In this document: one piece after another, positions 63,983 through 64,000 of the stretch | Layout of the letters: each line of letters opens with the position of its first letter | Position numbering within the stretch: the first letter of the stretch is position 1 | Source: Certhia americana | Taxonomy: Eukaryota; Chordata; Aves; Passeriformes; Certhiidae | NCBI GenBank assembly: GCA_018697195.1 | Contig: CM031858.1 | Span: 79,429,133 to 79,493,132, forward strand | DNA length: 64,000 nt | Reading direction: 5' to 3' | The notes under the pieces: model-generated | Database searches by the model: none | Told to the model about the DNA's origin: nothing | The model's input: only the letters and a program-made list of their open reading frames with translations | Position numbers and translations under genes: made by a program

Positions 63983-64000
63983 GAAGTGAACTTTAATATG
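63983..64000 (+). CDS. DNAH5: Dynein heavy chain coding exon 5, cut by the window end
   Basis: The intron before it (63570-63982, 413 bases) ends in a good polypyrimidine tract and acceptor, TGTCTCTTTTACAG. The exon then reads EVNFNM in phase 0 up to the last base of the window, matching the EV.FNM that follows exon 4 in DNAH5. The exon continues outside the window, so only six codons are seen. Together the five exons give 153 residues with no stop or frameshift, so the gene appears intact here. Confidence 0.85.

Overview
The window is vertebrate, almost certainly avian, nuclear DNA. It is AT-rich with isolated spliced exons, CR1 LINE 3' ends in both orientations, bird-type ERVL long terminal repeats (LTRs) and an old class II (ERVK/beta-like) provirus. 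The density of LTR insertions suggests a passerine, but that is inference. Almost every short ORF is chance or a repeat fragment.

One host gene is clear. The last 12 kb carry the first five coding exons, on the + strand, of an axonemal outer-arm dynein heavy chain. It is most likely DNAH5, with the paralogue DNAH8 as the alternative. The exons lie at 52450-52506, 56627-56761, 58583-58667, 63406-63569 and 63983-64000 (end of window). All have GT/AG borders and matching phases, and they join into 153 residues of uninterrupted reading frame. About 21 kb upstream, at roughly 31.23-31.87 kb, is the only CpG island in unique sequence. It holds two X-box-like (RFX) motifs, the hallmark of ciliary-gene promoters, and several splice donors. 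A strong splice acceptor at 52302 precedes the ATG exon. My model is a distal ciliary promoter and first exon spliced into the DNAH5 start exon.

Layout: 1-12 kb is gene-free AT-rich DNA. Around 12.1 and 13.2-13.6 kb are microsatellites, the second broken by a 100-N assembly gap. At 18.22-18.86 kb is an ERVL LTR. At 23.0-28.47 kb is a degenerate minus-strand provirus with two LTRs and gag-like, protease, RT, RNase H and integrase remnants but no env. At 31.2-31.9 kb is the CpG island. From 35.2 to 40.9 kb are four LTRs of different families: 35253-35752, about 37.43-38.14 kb, 39380-40030 and 40255-40880. From 43.3 to 51.3 kb are several CR1 copies, including one CR1 inserted into another. From 52.3 kb to the end is the dynein gene; its introns carry a CR1, an LTR nested in another LTR (58.83-59.79 kb) and an ERVL solo LTR with a perfect TTACT target duplication (61498-62326).

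I found no tRNA, rRNA, CRISPR array or convincing second protein-coding gene. Repeat family names are from pattern recognition without a search.
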